From the NCBI GenBank assembly GCA_016283195.1, contig JAEEML010000174.1:1-7256 (forward strand): 7,256 nucleotides of DNA. The letters are read 5' to 3'. Shown here in pieces: positions 5,150-7,256 of the stretch (its first letter is position 1; each line of letters opens with the position of its first letter). Made by a program: the position numbers and the translations under genes. A model generated the notes under the pieces. It was given only the letters and a program-made list of their open reading frames with translations. It did no database searches and was not told where the DNA came from. The DNA comes from Deltaproteobacteria bacterium (lineage in GTDB: Bacteria; JAEEML01).

Positions 5150-6543
5150 TTAGTTTGATGCTTTGACTTCCCAGTGGCCGTTTTTGTCGGCACCCACTCT
5201 TTTAAGTATGCCATTTTTCTTTAATTCAGAAATAATTCTTCTTGTCTGCCGTTCGGATTTTTGGAGGGCATTTGCAATTTCCACAACATTTATAGCAGGA
5301 TTCATGCGTATTATTTCAATTACCCTGTCATTTACCATGACATTTACCCTGTCATTTGCCATGACATTTACCCTGTCATGATCAGTGACATTGCTCGCTT
5401 GTTTTCCTTTTTTCTCTTTTTTGTGCATTCCTTCGTGCTTTATTGCCGATTTATCAGCACGCTCTTTGTAAGATGGGCGATAAAAATTCACTCGGAGCAA
5501 ATCACCTATTTCAAGAAATTCTGGTTTTTGCACATCATAATTCGCACAAAGGGCCAAAATTCGTTTAAATCCCGACCCCCAGCCTTCAAGCACATCAATT
5601 TTTTCCAAGGTACGGGCAAGTGTTTGATTTCTTATGGAAGAACGCCCACTTAAAGCTTCTTCAAGTGTGAGAGTACCATACCAACTGCCGGGTGAAGAGA
5701 TTTCAACGCGGTCATCATATACTGCAACCTGTATACTTGCTGCTTGCTGATAATTTCTGTGAATTGCGGCATTGATTATCAGCTCACGAATTGCTTGGGC
5801 CGGAAGCTCATAATGTTCTGTATGAACAATGCCATTAATTTCGATAGCCATGTGCAAATGATTAAGCACAAATTTATATGCATTGTCTATTTGTTCACAG
5901 AGTGGCCCCTCATAATCTTTTTTATCCAGAAAATCCACACGCTCTTTTCCGCGAAAACGCGCACATTGAATACGCGATGTGTAGGCATGTTTCCCGAGCA
6001 GAATCGCATAGGCATTCGTAGCAATATTTTTGTCATTCCCGATAAGTAAATTAAAATTTTCTAAATCTTTTCTGGTAATTTCACGCTTTGCCCGCTCAGA
6101 AAAATCTTTACAAAGGTAAGCAATATCTGATTCAGTAACAGGTAGATTTGTGTATGGAAGGGCATCATAAAAAATATGGCGACCACGGTTTATGAGTTCA
6201 TCAAGTGATATCCAGTCAGCATTGCGAGTCGTAGTTCCAAGGCGAATATATGTGCCGTTTTCTTTGCCTTGTGATTTGATGTAATATGGTGTCGCATTTC
6301 CCGGAAATACTTGCACTGTCAATATCTGCTTATCGTCAATAGACTCAGGTGAAATGTCAAACATAATTTGCGGAGTGTACATCTGAGAAATCGTATCGGA
6401 TATTTTGTCCTTGAGTTCCGTCCACCGGCTCCGTTGGCAAAAGCCACAATGGTCTTTATCCATTTTATGGAATCGGTCGGGAGTTCTTTTTTGAACTCAA
6501 GTGTGCGTGTTTCGCCGTTCTTAATTTTTTCGAGTAAACTCAT
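5150..6543 (-). pseudogene. AlbA_2/HATPase/winged-helix regulator ('RecG-like'), broken by a deletion
   Basis: Reading starts at ATG 6543 (GGAAGG at 6557-6552, spacing 8) as MSLLEKIKNGETRTLEFK and continues to VAFANGAGG, the usual AlbA_2 opening. Near 6430-6420 the frame is lost: the family continuation resumes in another frame at ELKDKISDTI, and the expected segment after the GG (an IGV/IGID-type strand and Asp turn, roughly 15-25 residues) is absent. The rest is well kept. In the numbering of the 437-aa downstream frame, the ATPase-like N box is AIRELIINAAIHRNY (E227, N231), then DDRVEISSPG (250-259) and GWGSGFKRI (294-302); a Lys-rich linker, the DRVNVMAN repeats (363-380) and a winged helix (380-437) follow. 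Family members are putative DNA-binding transcriptional regulators, often misnamed RecG helicase. A shortened protein might still be made from ATG 6463 or a later start, keeping the ATPase-like and HTH parts. Confidence 0.78.
5322..5393. repeat. 24-bp in-frame tandem repeat in the regulator gene
   Basis: Three units (5322-5345, 5346-5369, 5370-5393). The first two differ at one base; the third has diverged in its second half. Each encodes eight residues of the type DRVNVMAN, on the coding strand just before the winged-helix domain. Related regulators are known to carry NDRVNDRV-type repeats at this place. Copy number can change without a frameshift. Confidence 0.9.
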
Positions 6544-6889
6544 TGCCTTTACCTTCCAACCCACAACCTTTATCTCATTCATGGTTAGCCCATATAAGCA
6601 CTATGGCAGGTGTGCTTTAGCTCACCCCGGCGGGCGCAGTATAGCAGAAGAGCGTCGGGGCGGGGAAGGGCTATTTGAGGGCCGGGGACTAGCCTAATTG
6701 CTCCCTTATGGGGCGATGCAGGGAAAATAGGCTTTTGGTTAGCTTGCGGCGTGGCCTCTTTTTTCTTAACTGCGCTGCCCGTTTCTGGCGACTCTTTTAC
6801 TTGATTTTATTCTGCTTTTTCTTTTTTTTCGGGGAGGAACCACGCTACTTTAGTTATCCCTCACCCCACAAAATATATGTAAATTCAAT
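6544..6889. other. Spacer between the regulator and the IS end
   Basis: About 345 bp with no supported gene. It holds the second copy of the repeated element and a possible weak promoter for the regulator: TATACT on the minus strand (6643-6638), with only a poor TTCCCC-type -35 at 6667-6662 and an 18-nt spacer. Plus-strand frames here have no ribosome binding site and are rich in Phe from the T tracts, so I reject them. Confidence 0.6.
6658..6850. repeat. Repeated intergenic element, copy 2
   Basis: It carries GGGCGGGGAAGG (6658-6669) and a core at 6756-6850 with CTTAACTGCG, TGCCCGTTT, a T-rich run with CTTGATTTT, and CGCTACTT. Compared with copy 1 the two blocks are about 70 bp further apart and the core is about 13 bp longer. 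CCCTCACCCCACAA follows at 6858-6871, about 18 bp before the IS end. Confidence 0.65.
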
Positions 6890-6982
6890 TGGAACTGTAC
6901 CCCATTTGGTAGACACATCCCCCTGAGGGGTAGCCGTCTTTCCCATGTTATCTAGTACGACATTTGAGAGACTCTGCTTCAT
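6854..6982 (-). other. Small open frame crossing the IS boundary
   Basis: 42 codons from ATG 6982 to TAA 6856-6854, beginning MKQSLSNVVL and ending LWGEG. Purine-rich GGAAGAGG lies just upstream of the ATG, close enough to act as a ribosome binding site. The first two thirds are IS sequence (the inverted repeat encodes STKWGTVP) and the last residues come from the host flank. It could be translated after the transposase, but no family is recognised and chance is the simpler reading. Confidence 0.25.
6890..6915. repeat. Terminal inverted repeat of the IS (right end)
   Basis: It begins TGGAACTGTACCCC and continues ATTTGGTAGACA. The call rests on likeness to IS150-group ends and on its position behind the transposase; the partner repeat is outside the window, so the exact outer base (6890, give or take one or two) is uncertain. 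Confidence 0.68.
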
Positions 6983-6998
6983 ATCCTCTTCCTATTTT

Positions 6999-7256
6999 TT
7001 ATTCTTCCATAGAGTCATTGTCGCCTAAGTTCTCCTTATACCCTTTAGAGTATTTTCGCCTATCCTGTATTGGGTAAATCCCAGACAGTCGGTATTCATA
7101 ATACTCTTTCGGTGATAGTTTTAGCAAATCCCATTGGTACCTTTCGTTGTTGTAGTATTCCATCCAGTCTTCTAATATTTTTTCTACCTCCTCATAAGTT
7201 TTACAACTCTTTATGATTGTTGCTATTTCGTCTTTCATGTGCCCGAAGAAACTTTC
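6999..7256 (-). CDS. IS3-family transposase, C-terminal part (DDE integrase core)
   Basis: The frame is open to the window edge: the codons before the internal ATG at 7238 read ESFFGH, so ESFFGHMKDEI is continuous. This is the segment around the third catalytic residue (the Glu of DDE) in IS3/IS150 OrfB transposases. It is followed by YEEVEKILEDWMEYYNNERYQWDLLKLSPKEYYEY, a close fit to the rve C-terminal region of IS150-like enzymes (quoted here as the pattern YNNERYQW plus LSPKEYYEY). About 85 residues are present; the first two catalytic Asp and the helix-turn-helix OrfA lie outside. The protein cuts and joins the IS ends. The annotation must not be started at 7238, which would misread an internal Met as a start. 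No damage is visible in the part present. Confidence 0.88.
   Translation of the reverse strand, partial: ESFFGHMKDEIATIIKSCKTYEEVEKILEDWMEYYNNERYQWDLLKLSPKEYYEYRLSGIYPIQDRRKYSKGYKENLGDNDSMEE

Larger units (their letters stand above)
6890..7256 (-). mobile_element. IS3-family (IS150-like) insertion sequence, 3' end only
   Basis: It contains the C-terminus of the transposase and, 83 bp past its stop (6973-6890 measured from 6999), a terminus starting TGGAACTGTACCCC, which fits the TG-starting, GTACCCC-containing ends of IS150-like elements. The other end is beyond the window, so target duplication cannot be checked. A small CCCC-TGA-GGGG hairpin (6920-6930) lies just inside the end. Confidence 0.75.

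Noticed and set aside
5322-5393. CRISPR array
   Set aside because: The units are contiguous, without spacers, in frame and encode a known repeat type of this regulator family.
6544-6582. Start of the regulator at 6582
   Set aside because: No ribosome binding site; the start at 6543 has GGAAGG at good distance and gives the usual family N-terminus.

Overview
The window is 7.26 kb of bacterial DNA in which every gene I can support lies on the minus strand, so transcription runs from high to low coordinates. Base composition is mixed: AT-rich promoters and 5' regions, coding parts near 45% GC by eye, and a few GC-rich hairpins. Shine-Dalgarno sites are clear and two promoters fit the sigma-70 consensus. 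The gene families (calcineurin-like phosphoesterase, ArsC/Spx-like reductase, UPF0158, AlbA_2/HATPase regulator, IS3/IS150 transposase) are common in gut-type anaerobes. A secreted protein built of many short Cys modules is a less usual companion. I would suggest a host-associated anaerobe (Firmicutes, spirochaete or Elusimicrobiota type), but the sequence does not settle the phylum.

Layout in the direction of transcription, right to left. At 7256-6890 is the 3' end of an IS3-family (IS150-like) insertion sequence: transposase C-terminus, then the terminal inverted repeat. At 6889-6544 is a spacer with one copy of a repeated T-rich intergenic element. At 6543-5150 is an AlbA_2/GHKL-ATPase/winged-helix regulator gene, broken by an out-of-frame deletion inside the AlbA_2 domain and carrying a 24-bp in-frame tandem repeat near its 3' end. 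At 5149-4342 is an 800-bp spacer with two strong adjacent hairpins, the second copy of the repeated element and a long open frame without ATG. Next come UPF0158 (4341-3868), an ArsC/Spx-like reductase (3705-3352) and a metallophosphoesterase (3143-2382) with its own promoter. Last is a three-gene unit behind a perfect-consensus promoter: a 67-aa charged coiled-coil protein (2254-2051), a 72-aa membrane protein (1973-1755) and a 553-aa exported Cys-rich protein (1735-74). A Shine-Dalgarno site and start codon at 20-7 suggest another gene continues off the left edge.

The part most likely to be undescribed is the 2314-74 unit. A strong promoter drives a small cytoplasmic-looking charged protein, a small membrane protein with a Q/N-rich tail and a large exported protein with about ten Dickkopf-like Cys modules. 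The same 16-bp box surrounds the -35 of this promoter and of the metallophosphoesterase promoter, which hints at shared control. The right half looks like a degrading accessory region: IS end, broken regulator, repeated intergenic element and open-frame remnant.
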